This document shows, piece by piece, positions 7,870 to 17,710 of a stretch of DNA of 64,000 bases; positions within the stretch are counted from its first letter, which is position 1, and every line of letters starts with the position of its first letter. Source of the DNA: Thioalkalivibrio sp. ALE31 (GTDB lineage: Bacteria; Pseudomonadota; Gammaproteobacteria; Ectothiorhodospirales; Ectothiorhodospiraceae); NCBI RefSeq assembly GCF_000377405.1, contig NZ_KB905027.1:1-64000 (forward strand), read 5' to 3'. Under the pieces are notes generated by a model. It made no database searches. It was not told the origin of the DNA and saw only the letters and a program-made list of their open reading frames with translations. Made by a program: the position numbers and the translations under genes.

Positions 7870-8456
7870 GACGCCCTCCCGTTCGCCGCGTCCGACCCGC
7901 CCTGGCCGCGCAGGTAACGCCACGCATACAGGCCCCACTGCACGGTATAGGCCAGACCGCTGGCCAGGGTCGTGAAGGCCACGACAATAATCAGCAGCTG
8001 CACCCAGATCGGGTCCAGTGCCAGCAGACCGACCTTCACGATGGCCACCAGCACCAGCGCGATCTGCAGGAAGGTGTTCACCTTGCTGATCAGCAACGGC
8101 CGAATGGCCAGGGGCCCGACAAACACCCGGTACAACGCGGAGCCAAGGGTCAGCCAGACATCCCGCCCCACCACCAGCAACAGCAGCCAGAGGGGCAGCA
8201 GTCCGGACAGGGTCACGGCCACATAGATCCCCAGCATCAGCAGCTTGTCCGCCGCCGGATCCAGCCAGGCACCCAGCGGCGTATGCCAGCCGTAACGCCG
8301 GACCAGCCAGCCGTCCAGGGCGTCACTCAGTCCGGCGATTGCCAGCAGCACCACCGCCACCAGGTAGTGCTCCAGCGCCAGCAGCACGACAATCGGCGGG
8401 ATCAGCAGGATCCGGCCGATCGTGACGGCATTGGGGATCTGGTGGCGGGGCAGCAT
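7866..8456 (-). CDS. pgsA: CDP-alcohol phosphatidyltransferase
   Basis: Membrane enzyme of 196 residues. The CDP-alcohol phosphotransferase signature D-G-x2-A/V-R-x8-G-x3-D-x3-D is present in DALDGWLVRRYGWHTPLG followed by AWLDPAADK (about residues 45-72). Five to six hydrophobic helices surround it. The closest common activity is phosphatidylglycerophosphate synthase, but paralogues of this size exist beside purMN, so pgsA is a probable rather than certain assignment. It lies 20 bp after DUF2066 and overlaps the next gene. Confidence 0.75.
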   Translation of the reverse strand: MLPRHQIPNAVTIGRILLIPPIVVLLALEHYLVAVVLLAIAGLSDALDGWLVRRYGWHTPLGAWLDPAADKLLMLGIYVAVTLSGLLPLWLLLLVVGRDVWLTLGSALYRVFVGPLAIRPLLISKVNTFLQIALVLVAIVKVGLLALDPIWVQLLIIVVAFTTLASGLAYTVQWGLYAWRYLRGQGGSDAANGRAS

Positions 8457-8476
8457 CCGGTTCGCCGCGACAGCAA

Positions 8477-9514
8477 TCAGCGCCGATCAAGCCAGGCATC
8501 GGCCTCGGGTGCCGCATCCGGCGCTTCGGCCCGGGCAAAGCCGGAGCCGCGCAGCAGGTCGACCAGGTCATCGCGATCAAGGCCGGTGCGCACCTGCAGC
8601 ACCACGCTGTCGCCGGCCAGCGCATCCAGACGCGCCGCCTCCACCGCCTGCAGCCGCGCCAATTCCGCGCGCAGGCGCTCGAAGGCCGCAAAGCCCTGGA
8701 TCCCGGCAAACCCCAGGCGCAGCCATTCCGGCTCGGCCGCGACCCGTGCCAGGGGCTCGGCCACCCGGTCCAGCGCCCGCGCCACCGCCTCGCGGGCCGC
8801 CACTGCGGGGCTGTCCCCACTGGCGGAACTGCGGTATTCACGGGTGTCGTGCACCGCGACCACCCGCGCCTCGGCCCCGCTCGCGGTCTCGCGCACGTGC
8901 AGCAGCAGAACCCCGTCGGCCTCGTATCGGCGCGCGGCCGCAACCAGCGGCTCGCTCACACCGCCCACGATATCGGAGGGCTGGGCGGACCGGCGATCCT
9001 CCAGATCGCCGAGCGGGAACAGCAACGGCATGTCCCGGGCCTCGGCCAGCTCGTCCAGCGCCGCGAGGATCCCCGGGCCGTCCACCGCATCCCCGAGCAG
9101 GTCACGCTGCCCGCCGGCATCATGTACGGCCCATACCAGCAGCGCCGGACGCTCGCCCAGCAAGGCCGGCACACCCGCGTCTCGCAACGCGGTGCGCAGA
9201 CGAAACGGGTCGAACTCCAGGCGGTAGCGGTCCTCTTCGAGCTGTTGCCGCCGCTCCAGCGCCGCGATCCAGCCCTCGTCGTCGCGGCCTTCGAGCAGTT
9301 CACCCGCCAGATCCAGCACCGGGCCCGAACGCAGCCCCGCCAGCCTTACCAGCGCCTGTTCCAGCCCCTGCTCCAGGGCCCGGGCCTCGTCCTCGGCGGT
9401 GACCGTCACCACCAGCGCGTCATCGGCGGCCCCGGCCGGGGTCAGCACCAGGAAAAGGAGGCCCAGCAGTAAGGCCAGGCGGGAATGCGCTCGAGGATGC
9501 AGGGGCATGGTCAT
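8477..9514 (-). CDS. DUF2066 domain-containing exported protein
   Basis: A 345-residue protein with a signal peptide (basic start, hydrophobic core LALLLGLLFLVLTPAGAA, cleavage near residue 27). Its position, divergent from purM and upstream of a pgsA-like gene, perM and hda, and its size are those of the DUF2066 family, which has no known function. A start at 9514 places the signal peptide correctly; upstream in-frame sequence overlaps the purM promoter region. No enzymatic motif is recognised. Confidence 0.75.
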   Translation of the reverse strand: MTMPLHPRAHSRLALLLGLLFLVLTPAGAADDALVVTVTAEDEARALEQGLEQALVRLAGLRSGPVLDLAGELLEGRDDEGWIAALERRQQLEEDRYRLEFDPFRLRTALRDAGVPALLGERPALLVWAVHDAGGQRDLLGDAVDGPGILAALDELAEARDMPLLFPLGDLEDRRSAQPSDIVGGVSEPLVAAARRYEADGVLLLHVRETASGAEARVVAVHDTREYRSSASGDSPAVAAREAVARALDRVAEPLARVAAEPEWLRLGFAGIQGFAAFERLRAELARLQAVEAARLDALAGDSVVLQVRTGLDRDDLVDLLRGSGFARAEAPDAAPEADAWLDRR

Positions 9515-9634
9515 GATCGGTTGTTCGACAGGCGCCACAAAATACCACAGGCATGCGCCCCGGCATCGCCGGAGAAGGCTCGCCAGCGCCGCCCGTTCGC
9601 ACCCGACTTCTTCGCCGCGAAACGCTTCCCGGCT

Positions 9635-9663
9635 TTGCACCCCCGCACCCGGCTCGCTACCAT
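9635..9663 (+). promoter_or_regulatory. putative sigma-70 promoter for purM
   Basis: TTGCAC at 9635-9640 and TACCAT at 9658-9663 are separated by 17 bp, 67 bp upstream of the purM start. They match the sigma-70 consensus at 4 of 6 positions in each box. The PurR operator was not identified. Confidence 0.45.
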
Positions 9664-9729
9664 GCCGGGTTCTGCGAGACCGCCGCAGCGCGCGGCCTCC
9701 ACCCGCGCTCATTCAACATCGGGGAACCC

Positions 9730-10788
9730 ATGTCCGAATCCCGTTCAGGCCTGACCTACCGCGAGGCCGGTGTCGACATCGAGGCCGGCGCCGAGCTGGT
9801 CGAACGTATCAAGCCGCATGCGGCGCGCACCCGACGCCCCGGCGTGATGGCCGGCCTGGGTGGCTTCGGGGCCCTGTTCGAACTGCCGATGGATCGCTAC
9901 CGGCAGCCGGTCCTGGTATCCGGCACGGACGGCGTCGGTACCAAGCTGCGCCTGGCGCAGGAGACCGGCCGGCATGACCGCATCGGCATCGACCTGGTCG
10001 CGATGTGCGTCAACGACATCGTCGTCCAAGGGGCCGAACCGCTGTTCTTCCTTGACTACTACGCCACCGGCCATCTGGACGTGGACATCGCCGCGGACGT
10101 GGTGACCGGCATCGCCGAGGGCTGCGAACAGGCGGGCTGCGCCCTGATCGGTGGCGAGACCGCCGAGATGCCCGGGATGTACCAGGGCGAGGACTACGAC
10201 GTGGCCGGCTTCGCTGTCGGCATCGCCGAGAAGGACGCCCTGATCGACGGCAGCCGAGTCGCCGCCGGGGATGTCGTCCTCGGCCTGGAGGCCAGCGGCC
10301 CTCATTCCAATGGCTACTCCCTGATCCGGCGCGTGCTGGAGCACGCCGGCACGCGCCTCGACGCACCGCTGCCGGGCGCCGACGGCGTCACGCTGGGCGA
10401 GGCCCTGATGGCCCCCACCCGGATCTACGTGCGCCCGTTGCTGGAACTGCTGGAGCAGTTCCCGGTGCACGCCATGGCCCACATCACCGGCGGCGGCCTG
10501 ACCGAGAACCTCCCGCGCGTGCTGCCCGACACCCTGGGCGCACGCATCGACCCCGACAGCTGGGCGCGGCCGCCGGTGTTCGACTGGCTGCAGCAGGCCG
10601 GCGACATCGCCGACGAGGAGATGCTGCGCACCTTCAACTGCGGCATCGGCATGACCGTCATCCTCCCCGAGGACCGGGTCGAGGCCGCCAGCACGCAGCT
10701 CGCGCGGGCCGGCATCCGCAGCTGGCCGATCGGCGTGATCCGCGAACGCGACGAGTACCAGCCCGGCGTCACCTACGCCGCCGCATGA
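9730..10788 (+). CDS. purM: phosphoribosylformylglycinamidine cyclo-ligase
   Basis: ATP-dependent AIR synthetase, fifth step of de novo purine synthesis, 352 residues. It opens with [13 protein letters not shown]. Substrate and ATP-binding motifs include [12 protein letters not shown], the [21 protein letters not shown] signature start, and [11 protein letters not shown]. The C-terminus contains [13 protein letters not shown]. The length fits the family (about 345). The ATG at 9730 follows a GGGGAA site. Its stop overlaps the purN start by ATGA, so the two steps are coupled. A likely promoter lies at 9635-9663. Confidence 0.97.
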   Translation: MSESRSGLTYREAGVDIEAGAELVERIKPHAARTRRPGVMAGLGGFGALFELPMDRYRQPVLVSGTDGVGTKLRLAQETGRHDRIGIDLVAMCVNDIVVQGAEPLFFLDYYATGHLDVDIAADVVTGIAEGCEQAGCALIGGETAEMPGMYQGEDYDVAGFAVGIAEKDALIDGSRVAAGDVVLGLEASGPHSNGYSLIRRVLEHAGTRLDAPLPGADGVTLGEALMAPTRIYVRPLLELLEQFPVHAMAHITGGGLTENLPRVLPDTLGARIDPDSWARPPVFDWLQQAGDIADEEMLRTFNCGIGMTVILPEDRVEAASTQLARAGIRSWPIGVIRERDEYQPGVTYAAA

Positions 10789-11492
10789 GCGGACCCGCCG
10801 GGCAATCGACCGCGGCCCCGCGCCGCCTGGTCGTCCTGATCTCCGGGCGCGGCAGTAACCTCGGCGCCCTGATCGAGGCCTGCGAACAGGGGCGCATCCC
10901 GGGGCGAGTGGTCGGGGTCATCAGCAACCGGCCGGATGCCGGCGGGCTGGAGTTCGCGGAACGCCACGGCATCCCCCACCGCGTGCTGAACCATCGCGAC
11001 TACCCCTCGCGCGAGGCCTTCGACGCCGACCTGGCCACCGCCATCGAGGACTATGCCCCGGACCTGGTCATCCTGGCCGGCTTCATGCGCATCCTGACCC
11101 CCGGTTTTGTGGACCGATTCACCGGCCGCATGCTGAACATTCATCCCTCGCTGCTGCCCAAGTATCGCGGCCTGGACACCCACGCCCGCGCCCTGGCCGA
11201 TGGCGAGACCGAGCACGGCGCCAGCGTCCACTTTGTCACCCCGGAGCTGGACGGCGGACCGGTGATCATGCAGGCCCGCGTGCCGGTGGCGCCCGACGAT
11301 ACGGCCGACACCCTGGCCGCCCGCGTGCAACGGGCCGAGCACCGGCTGTACCCCGAGGTCGTCCGGCGCGTGTGTTCAGGCGAAATTCAGTGGTGCGGGC
11401 GGATCCTGCAAGACGACGGCAGGCCGCTTGAGGCACCGCTGCAACTCGACGAGGACACCCATGAACGTTCAGGCCCCGACGACCGGCGCTAG
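10785..11492 (+). CDS. purN: phosphoribosylglycinamide formyltransferase
   Basis: Transfers a formyl group from 10-formyl-THF to GAR in purine synthesis, 235 residues. The N-terminal [18 protein letters not shown] loop binds the GAR phosphate. The catalytic residues are N118 and H120 in [12 protein letters not shown] and D156 in ELDGGPVI. The usual KYPGLHTH reads KYRGLDTH here. The C-terminus is about 20 residues longer than in E. coli, and its final codons overlap the DUF3108 gene start by 32 bp. Confidence 0.96.
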   Translation: MSGPAGQSTAAPRRLVVLISGRGSNLGALIEACEQGRIPGRVVGVISNRPDAGGLEFAERHGIPHRVLNHRDYPSREAFDADLATAIEDYAPDLVILAGFMRILTPGFVDRFTGRMLNIHPSLLPKYRGLDTHARALADGETEHGASVHFVTPELDGGPVIMQARVPVAPDDTADTLAARVQRAEHRLYPEVVRRVCSGEIQWCGRILQDDGRPLEAPLQLDEDTHERSGPDDRR

Positions 11493-12258
11493 CCGCGCGA
11501 TGACCCGGCGTGCTGTTTCCATAATGCTGACCCTGGTGCTGGCCCTGCTGGCCACCCCGGCAGCCGCGGACCGCGACCTGCGCCCGATCCCGCCCTACAC
11601 CGCCAGCTACGAGGCCAGCGCCATGGGCAATACGCTCAAGGCGCGCATCACCCTCAACCACGAGGACGTGCAGACCCGCATGGCGATGGATGCCCATGTC
11701 TCCGGCTTCCTGCGCATCCTCGGCCGCTTCGAGCTGAGCCGCGAGGCCTTGATGAACAGCCGCAACGGCGACCTCCAGCTGGTGCAGTCGCGCAGCCAGC
11801 AGATCACCCCGCGCCGCGAGCGCAAGGTCGAGACGCGTTTCGACTGGGAGAGCAACCGCGCGATCGGCACCATCAATAGCGAGCGCTTCGATCTCGAGGT
11901 CCCGGAACAGACCCTGGACTTCCTCGGCTCGCTGTACCTGATGATGCAGCGCCTGGAGACCGGCGAACTGGCCGCCGCGGGGGACCGCGAGACCATCCAG
12001 GCGCTGGAACGCGACCGCCTGCGCGAATACGAGTTCGAGGTCGTCGGACGCGAGACCATGGACTCCCCGATCGGCCGCGTGGAGACCATCCGCATCGACC
12101 GCCGCAGCAAGGACAGCGACGTTGCGCTGTCCGCCTGGTTTGCGCGCGAGCTGCGCCACGTCCCGGTGCGTTTCGACTACGAGGCCGACGGCCGCGTGTT
12201 CGAGCTGAACCTCACGCAGCTGGAATGGCACGACCCGATCATTGACCTGACCGAGTAG
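11461..12258 (+). CDS. DUF3108 domain-containing exported protein
   Basis: A 265-residue protein with a signal peptide (hydrophobic stretch at residues 17-35, cleavage after ATPAAA). The mature part, starting PPYTASYEASAMGN, is predicted to be beta-rich and resembles the DUF3108 family commonly found after purN. Its function is unknown; an envelope role is plausible. The ATG at 11461 has a GAGGA site and overlaps purN; a start at 11500 would not overlap but has no visible ribosome site. The next gene begins 5 bp after its stop. Confidence 0.75.
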   Translation: MNVQAPTTGASRAMTRRAVSIMLTLVLALLATPAAADRDLRPIPPYTASYEASAMGNTLKARITLNHEDVQTRMAMDAHVSGFLRILGRFELSREALMNSRNGDLQLVQSRSQQITPRRERKVETRFDWESNRAIGTINSERFDLEVPEQTLDFLGSLYLMMQRLETGELAAAGDRETIQALERDRLREYEFEVVGRETMDSPIGRVETIRIDRRSKDSDVALSAWFARELRHVPVRFDYEADGRVFELNLTQLEWHDPIIDLTE

Positions 12259-12263
12259 ACACC

Positions 12264-13670
12264 ATGAGCGAGACCTTTGACCTGGCCATCATCGGCAGTG
12301 GCCCCGGGGGCTATCGTGCCGCCGTTCTGGGCGCCCTGCGCGGACTGAGCGTCGTCATCATCGAGAAGGGCGACTGGGGTGGCTGCTGCCTCAACCGCGG
12401 CTGCGTACCCAAGAAGGACTGGTACCACACCGCCCGCACCGTCGCCGCGCAGCGCCACTTCGAGGGCCGCGGCATCAGCGGCAGCCTCACGGCCGACATG
12501 GATCGCGCCTGGGACCACCAGAAGGACGTGGTCACCGAGGTGCGCAACTCCTACCTCGGCTACATGAAGCACCTGAAGATCCAGTACCGCCACGGCACTG
12601 CGAGCTTCCGCGACGCCGAGATCCTGGAGGTCGTCACCGACGACGGCACCGAGACCGTCAGCGCCCGCCACACCATCATCGCCACCGGCGCCACCGCCAC
12701 CGTTCCGGCCCCGTTCACGGCCGAACCCGGGCGCGTACTGACCACCGACATGCTGTTCGACGACAAGCCGCCGGCGGGCGCACGCGTCGCGATCATCGGC
12801 TCCGGCGTTGTCGCCACCGAGTTCGCCTGGATCTTCCATCATCTCGGCAAGCAGGTGACCTGGCTGTCGCGCTCCAAGCCGCTGTCCAACCAGAAGTTCA
12901 GCCCGCAGGCACTGGGCACGCTGAAGGAACAGCTGGCCGCGGACGGCATCGAGCCGGTGCGGGTCAAGGGCTACGAAAGCGTCGAGACCTCGGATGACGG
13001 CGTCACCATCACCGACAGCGAAGGCAACAGCTTCGAGGTCGACTGGGTCCTGCTCGGCACCGGACGCACCCCGCACACCGAGGGCCTGAACCTCGACGCC
13101 ATCGGGGTGAAGACCGACGCCCGCGGCTTCGTGAAGCGCCGCCCCACGCTGCAGACCGATGTCGACACTATCTACGCCATCGGCGATGTCGCGAGCGAAT
13201 GGCAGACCGCCAACCACGCCCTGGCGGACGCCACCATCGCGGTGGAGAACATCCAGAACGGCAATACCCGCGAACAGGACGAGCGCTTCGTGCCAATCGC
13301 GATCTACTCCGCGGTGGAGATGGCCCGCCTTGGCATGGACGAGGACGACGCCGAGGACGAGGAACTGGAACCGGCGGTCGGCTTCGCCGCCTTCGAGACC
13401 TCCCCGCGCGCGCTGGGCCAGGACGAGCCCGAGGGCTTCGTCCGCCTGATCGGCGACATGGACACCGGCGCCCTGCTGGGCGGCGAGGTCATCGGCAGTG
13501 ATGCCGGCGAGCTGATCCACATCCTGTCTCTGGCCCCCGACCGCGACACCGCGCTGGCCTGGATCGCCCAGGGCCAGTGGAACCACCCGGCCCGCGCCGA
13601 GGAGTTCCTCAACGCCACCGAGACCCTCGCCTCCAAGTGGAACCTCAAGTCCGAGATCTTCGGCCTCTGA
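12264..13670 (+). CDS. pyridine nucleotide-disulfide oxidoreductase (dihydrolipoamide dehydrogenase-like)
   Basis: FAD/NAD(P)H-dependent disulfide reductase of 468 residues. The FAD-binding GSGPGG is at residues 11-16. The redox-active pair is C42 and C47 in CCLNRGCVPKK, with an additional Cys41. The NAD(P) site is GSGVVATEF, the second FAD motif is YAIGDVA, and the C-terminal dimerisation domain ends with a His-Glu pair in NHPARAEE, equivalent to the catalytic dyad. The motif differs from classical E3 (usually TCLNVGCIPSK), and no dehydrogenase complex genes are nearby. The substrate is therefore uncertain. An acidic insertion (DEDDAEDEELE) lies around residues 357-367. Confidence 0.8.
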   Translation: MSETFDLAIIGSGPGGYRAAVLGALRGLSVVIIEKGDWGGCCLNRGCVPKKDWYHTARTVAAQRHFEGRGISGSLTADMDRAWDHQKDVVTEVRNSYLGYMKHLKIQYRHGTASFRDAEILEVVTDDGTETVSARHTIIATGATATVPAPFTAEPGRVLTTDMLFDDKPPAGARVAIIGSGVVATEFAWIFHHLGKQVTWLSRSKPLSNQKFSPQALGTLKEQLAADGIEPVRVKGYESVETSDDGVTITDSEGNSFEVDWVLLGTGRTPHTEGLNLDAIGVKTDARGFVKRRPTLQTDVDTIYAIGDVASEWQTANHALADATIAVENIQNGNTREQDERFVPIAIYSAVEMARLGMDEDDAEDEELEPAVGFAAFETSPRALGQDEPEGFVRLIGDMDTGALLGGEVIGSDAGELIHILSLAPDRDTALAWIAQGQWNHPARAEEFLNATETLASKWNLKSEIFGL

Positions 13671-13735
13671 ACCACCGGCCCGTGTGCGGCCGGCAGGACC
13701 GCCGCCGCGGGTGATCCGGGGGGCCGGGCCGGGCT

Positions 13736-14719
13736 CTACTTTGCCTTGCGGGCGCGCTTGGCCGCGAGGACCTCGGCGTCGGCGCGTTGTACGAGCATCT
13801 CGAGCTGCGTATCGGCGGCCTCGAAACCGGCGACCCCAAGGCTCAGGGCCACACCCGCGTCCTCCTGCACCTGAGTACGCAGGCGCTCGCCCATCTGGCG
13901 CGCGGCCGCGAGGGGCGTATCGGGGAGGAGCAGCACGAACTCATCCCCGCCATAGCGGGCAAACAGGTCATTCGCGCGCAGGGTCGTCTGCACGCTCGCC
14001 GCTACCTTTCTCAACACGGCGTCGCCCGCCGCGTGACCGTCCTGGTCGTTGATGCTCTTGAAGCCGTCGAGGTCGAACATGAGCAGGGACAAGGCGCCAC
14101 CATGCCGTCGCGCGCGTTCCATCTCGCGCTCGGCCCCCGCCTGGAAATGCCGGCGGTTGCCCACCCCCGTAAGGGTATCGCTCGAGGCGAGCGCCTCCAG
14201 TTGCCGGTTCGCCTCCTGGAGCTGCTGGTTCACCGCGTTCAGGGCCCGTGTGCGCTCGTCGACCACGGCCTCGAGGTCGCGGTTGTAGCGCTCCAGGCTC
14301 GCGCGCGCCAGCCGCAGCTCGGTGACATTCTGGGAGACCCCGAACAGGTGCGTGATGGCCCCGTTCGGGTCGTGTACGGGCACCAGCAGGGTCAGCCAGT
14401 GCCCCTCGCGTTCCTGGCCACGGGCATCGTGAAAGGTCGCGTGTTCCTCGTAGCGCAGAGGGGCATCCTGGCGCAGACACTCGCGGTAGTGCGCCACCAC
14501 CTCCTCCGCGACCGACCAGGGCAGGAAGTCGTGCAGGCGCTTGCCGCTGCAGTCCTGCCCAAACAGTTCCGTCATCTTCGGGTTGGCCGCCTCGACCAGG
14601 AAGTCCGGCCCCTCGACCCGGATCAGGAACATGTTCTCCGGGAAGTACTCCCAGATCTCCACCAGCAGGCCCGCCTGCTCGATGGCTTCCAGAAATCCCG
14701 GTTGCTGGCGGTCCGTCAT
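13736..14719 (-). CDS. PAS-GGDEF diguanylate cyclase
   Basis: Cytosolic signalling enzyme of 327 residues that would make c-di-GMP. A PAS sensor covers about residues 15-135, a coiled-coil linker runs from 137 to 178, and the GGDEF domain starts at DTLTGVGNRR. The active-site GGDEF is intact at 257-261, and the inhibitory site RxxD (R248-D251) lies five residues before it, so product feedback is expected. It follows the DsrE-like gene by 47 bp and is probably the last gene of the rhodanese-GGDEF/EAL-DsrE cassette. It converges with the disulfide reductase gene. Confidence 0.9.
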   Translation of the reverse strand: MTDRQQPGFLEAIEQAGLLVEIWEYFPENMFLIRVEGPDFLVEAANPKMTELFGQDCSGKRLHDFLPWSVAEEVVAHYRECLRQDAPLRYEEHATFHDARGQEREGHWLTLLVPVHDPNGAITHLFGVSQNVTELRLARASLERYNRDLEAVVDERTRALNAVNQQLQEANRQLEALASSDTLTGVGNRRHFQAGAEREMERARRHGGALSLLMFDLDGFKSINDQDGHAAGDAVLRKVAASVQTTLRANDLFARYGGDEFVLLLPDTPLAAARQMGERLRTQVQEDAGVALSLGVAGFEAADTQLEMLVQRADAEVLAAKRARKAK

Positions 14720-14766
14720 GCGTTCGATCCCTCTGGGTCCGGGTTGCGTGCCCGGCAGCCCCGGGC

Positions 14767-15279
14767 TCAGCGCATGTAACCGTAGCCGTCCTGTTGCTGC
14801 AAGCGCACGATCTCGGCATCGGCCATCGGGACCACGCTGGCGAAGCCGTGGAAGTCCTCCGGTCCATAGCCACGGCGGGCGGCGCCGGCCTGGCAGATTC
14901 GGTACTCGATGACGCCATTCAGCGTGAGCCCGCGGGCGCGGGTCATCAGGGTTTCATGTTCGGCAAAGTGTTCACGCGCGAACAGGTCCAGTGCGTCCCC
15001 GTGGATGACCAGCACGATGTGACTGTCGAACGGATCGTCACCCGTCATGCGGCTCAGGTAGGCGGCGTGATCCAGCACGTCCTCCAGGGCCTCCGGGGTA
15101 CCGGCCGTCACATCATAGACGGCCTTCAGGCCCGCATAGTCCTGCTCCACCGGCGCGGCGCTTCCCCAGGGTGCCGGGGTCTCCTCCGCGTGAACCAGGG
15201 CGGCCGGAACGGCCAGGAGCCCAATCCACAATCCGGCAAGCACCCGCGACCGCCACCTGCCCTGCCGTATCCGAATCAT
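14767..15279 (-). CDS. exported DsrE-family-like protein
   Basis: A 170-residue protein with a signal peptide (residues 1-31, cleavage near VHA-EE). The mature part resembles DsrE/DsrF-like sulfur carriers: LKAVYDVTAGTPEAL, then an IVLVIHGDALDLF strand-loop and a single Cys129 in IEYRICQAG at the position of the conserved sulfur-carrying cysteine of periplasmic DsrE homologues. It would sit in the periplasm. Its start overlaps the stop of the upstream GGDEF-EAL gene by 4 bp (ATGA), so the two are coupled. Confidence 0.75.
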   Translation of the reverse strand: MIRIRQGRWRSRVLAGLWIGLLAVPAALVHAEETPAPWGSAAPVEQDYAGLKAVYDVTAGTPEALEDVLDHAAYLSRMTGDDPFDSHIVLVIHGDALDLFAREHFAEHETLMTRARGLTLNGVIEYRICQAGAARRGYGPEDFHGFASVVPMADAEIVRLQQQDGYGYMR

Positions 15280-17710
15280 TCCTGCTCTCCTTGGGTATCA
15301 ATCGTCCCGTGATCGGCGGCGTCCGTTCCGGCCGCAACCAGTGCCTCGAAATCGGCCACCGGCATCGCGTGGTGGTACAGATAGCCCTGGAAACGATGGC
15401 AGCCGTGGCGCACCAGGAAGTCCCGCTGGGCCTCGTTCTCGACCCCCTCCGCGATCAGGCTGAGCCCCATGTTGTGGGCAATGGCGGCGATGGTCGCGAC
15501 GATATTGGCGTCATCGGCGTCGTGTTCGATGTCCTGGACAAAGGAACGGTCGATCTTCAGCACGTCCAGCGGCAGGCGCTTGAGGTAGCCAAGGGACGAG
15601 TAGCCGGTCCCGAAGTCGTCCAGCGCCAGGGCGACGCCCCGGGCCCGCAGGGCCTCCAGGTTGGCAATCAGGGGCTGCGAGGCATCCGCCATCACGCTCT
15701 CGGTAACCTCGATATGCAGCCGCTGCGCGGCGGCCCCGGTCTCGTCCAGGATGGCGGTCACCTCCTCCATGAGCCGGGGCTGGCGCAAATGATGCGGGGA
15801 CAGGTTCACCGAGATCGGCAGCCTGTCCAGAACCGGGCGCCCCTGCCAGGCCCGCAGGGTGTGGCAGGCCTGCTGCAGCGCCAGGCGCCCGACCTCGAGG
15901 ATCTGGCCGGTGTGTTCGGCCACGGGGATGAATTCACCGGGCGAGATCCAGCTGCCATCGGGCTGCGGCCAGCGCATCAGGGCCTCCGCCCCGAGGATCC
16001 GCCCCTCCGGGTCGACCTGGGGCTGCAGGTGGATCACCAGTTCCTCGCCCTGCAGGGCCCGGCGCAGCTTGCGCTCGAGTTCCGCCTCGCGCAGCAGCGT
16101 GCGCTGCATGGCGGGATCATAGAAGCGCACCCCGTTGCGCCCCTGCTGCTTGGCCTGGTACATCGCGAAATCGGCCTGCTTGAGCAGCTCCTCCGGGGTG
16201 TCAAAGCCACGCGGGAACAGCGTGATGCCGATGCTCCCGGACATCACGTGCTCGATATCGTCGATGCGCACCGGCTCGCGCATGGCCTTCAGCAACTCGC
16301 CCGCGATGCGCTGGGCGTCCGCGCCGGCCTGCGAGCGATCCGGGCTCAGCTCCTCCAGCAGAGCCACGAATTCGTCCCCGCCCAGGCGGGCCACGATATC
16401 CTGATCGCGCAGGCGCGCGGTAAACCGCTGCGCGAGGGCCTGCAGCAGGCGGTCGCCGGCGGAATGGCCGCAGGTGTCGTTGAGCGTCTTGAAGTTGTCC
16501 AGGTCGATCAGCAGCAGTGCCGCGTGGCGCCGGGTGCGGTTGACCGTGTGGATGGCGTGCTCCAGGTGCTCCAGCAGCAGCCGCCGGTTCGGCAGGTCGG
16601 TGAGGGCATCACGAAAGGCCAGCCGGGCATTCTCTTCCTCGATCTCCACGATATGCCCCAGGCGGCCGGCCATGGTCCGGGTCACCTCCTGCAGGCGGGC
16701 GATCTCGGCCACGCGCGAGTCGGCTTGCAGATCGGTCTCGAAGTCCCCGTGACCGATCCGGTCGAGCGTGTCCATGGCCCGCCGCATCGGGCGCAGGGTG
16801 CGCCCCAGCCACCGGTACAGCCCGCCGGCAATCAGCACGAGCATCCCGAAGGCGGCGACGTAGGTCGTGGCATTGATCAGGTTCTGGGTCGCCACCGATT
16901 CGGTCAGATCCCGCGCCAGGACCACCGTGGCCGTCGCCTCTTCGCCACCAAACGGGACCAGCGGCAGGTAGACCAGCTGGGAATGCCGGCCATCTGCGTC
17001 AACGCGGCTGGCCGCCGCCTGCTGGTGCAGTCGCTCGCCCGGCGCGAGCGCCATCAAGAACGGCGCGGTCAGCGCCAGCGGCCCGCGCTCATCCAGCAGC
17101 GCGGCGCGCCCCCCGATGGCTTCGGCCATGGACTCGAGCGCGGAGGTCGACAGGTCGCGCAACTGCACGACTGCACCGATCGGATTGCCCCCCGATACAC
17201 CGGGATCGCCAGCCCGGCATAGACCCGCTCCCCGGGTACATGATGCAGCCCCTCGTGGAAGCGCCCGTCCTCCAGCGCCGCGCGCGCCAGCGGGACGCGT
17301 TCGCCGTGGTTGTCCGCGGAGTCGTAGCGCACGCCCCCCTGGGCATCGACGACCACGATCCGGTCCGCGATACCCCCGGCGCGCAGCCGGTTGTACAGGG
17401 GGTCGGCATAGGTCCGGATGCCGGCATCGTCGCGCAGCGCGCCGATCAGCGCCTCGTTGCGGGTCACGGCCGTCGCCTCGGCGCGCATCCGCTGCCATTC
17501 GTTCGCCAGCGTCTGGCGCCAGGCGGCCGACTGGCCCTCCACGTCCAGCCGGTCCAGGCGCTGCTCGGCCTGACCCACGGCGAGATGAGTGCCGGTGGCC
17601 AGCGTCACGCCCAGCACCAGGAGCCCGGCGAACATGACCCCGGCCAGGATCGTCTGGAGCCGGATTCGCCGCCCGGTGGGTGCGCCTGCAGACACCACGC
17701 GATTATTCAA
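15276..17710 (-). pseudogene. membrane GGDEF-EAL protein, frameshifted at about 17190
   Basis: Two frames together encode one protein of about 810 residues. The N-terminal frame (17710 to about 17190) has a TTG or GTG start, a membrane helix near residues 20-45 and a periplasmic sensor region. The second frame continues with another helix, a HAMP-like segment, an intact GGDEF domain (RLGGDEF with an RxxD site five residues earlier), and an EAL domain with EALMRW and DDFGTGYSSLGYLKR. The switch occurs in a run of six C at 17188-17193. One more base would join the frames through PVYRGGNPIGAVV. This is either a recent frameshift mutation or a sequencing error. Both ends overlap their neighbours. 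Confidence 0.85.

Noticed and set aside
12264-13670. Loss of the catalytic His-Glu pair in the disulfide reductase
   Set aside because: At first the usual HPTLSE motif seemed absent, but HPARAE keeps the His and the Glu five residues later, so the dyad is intact.
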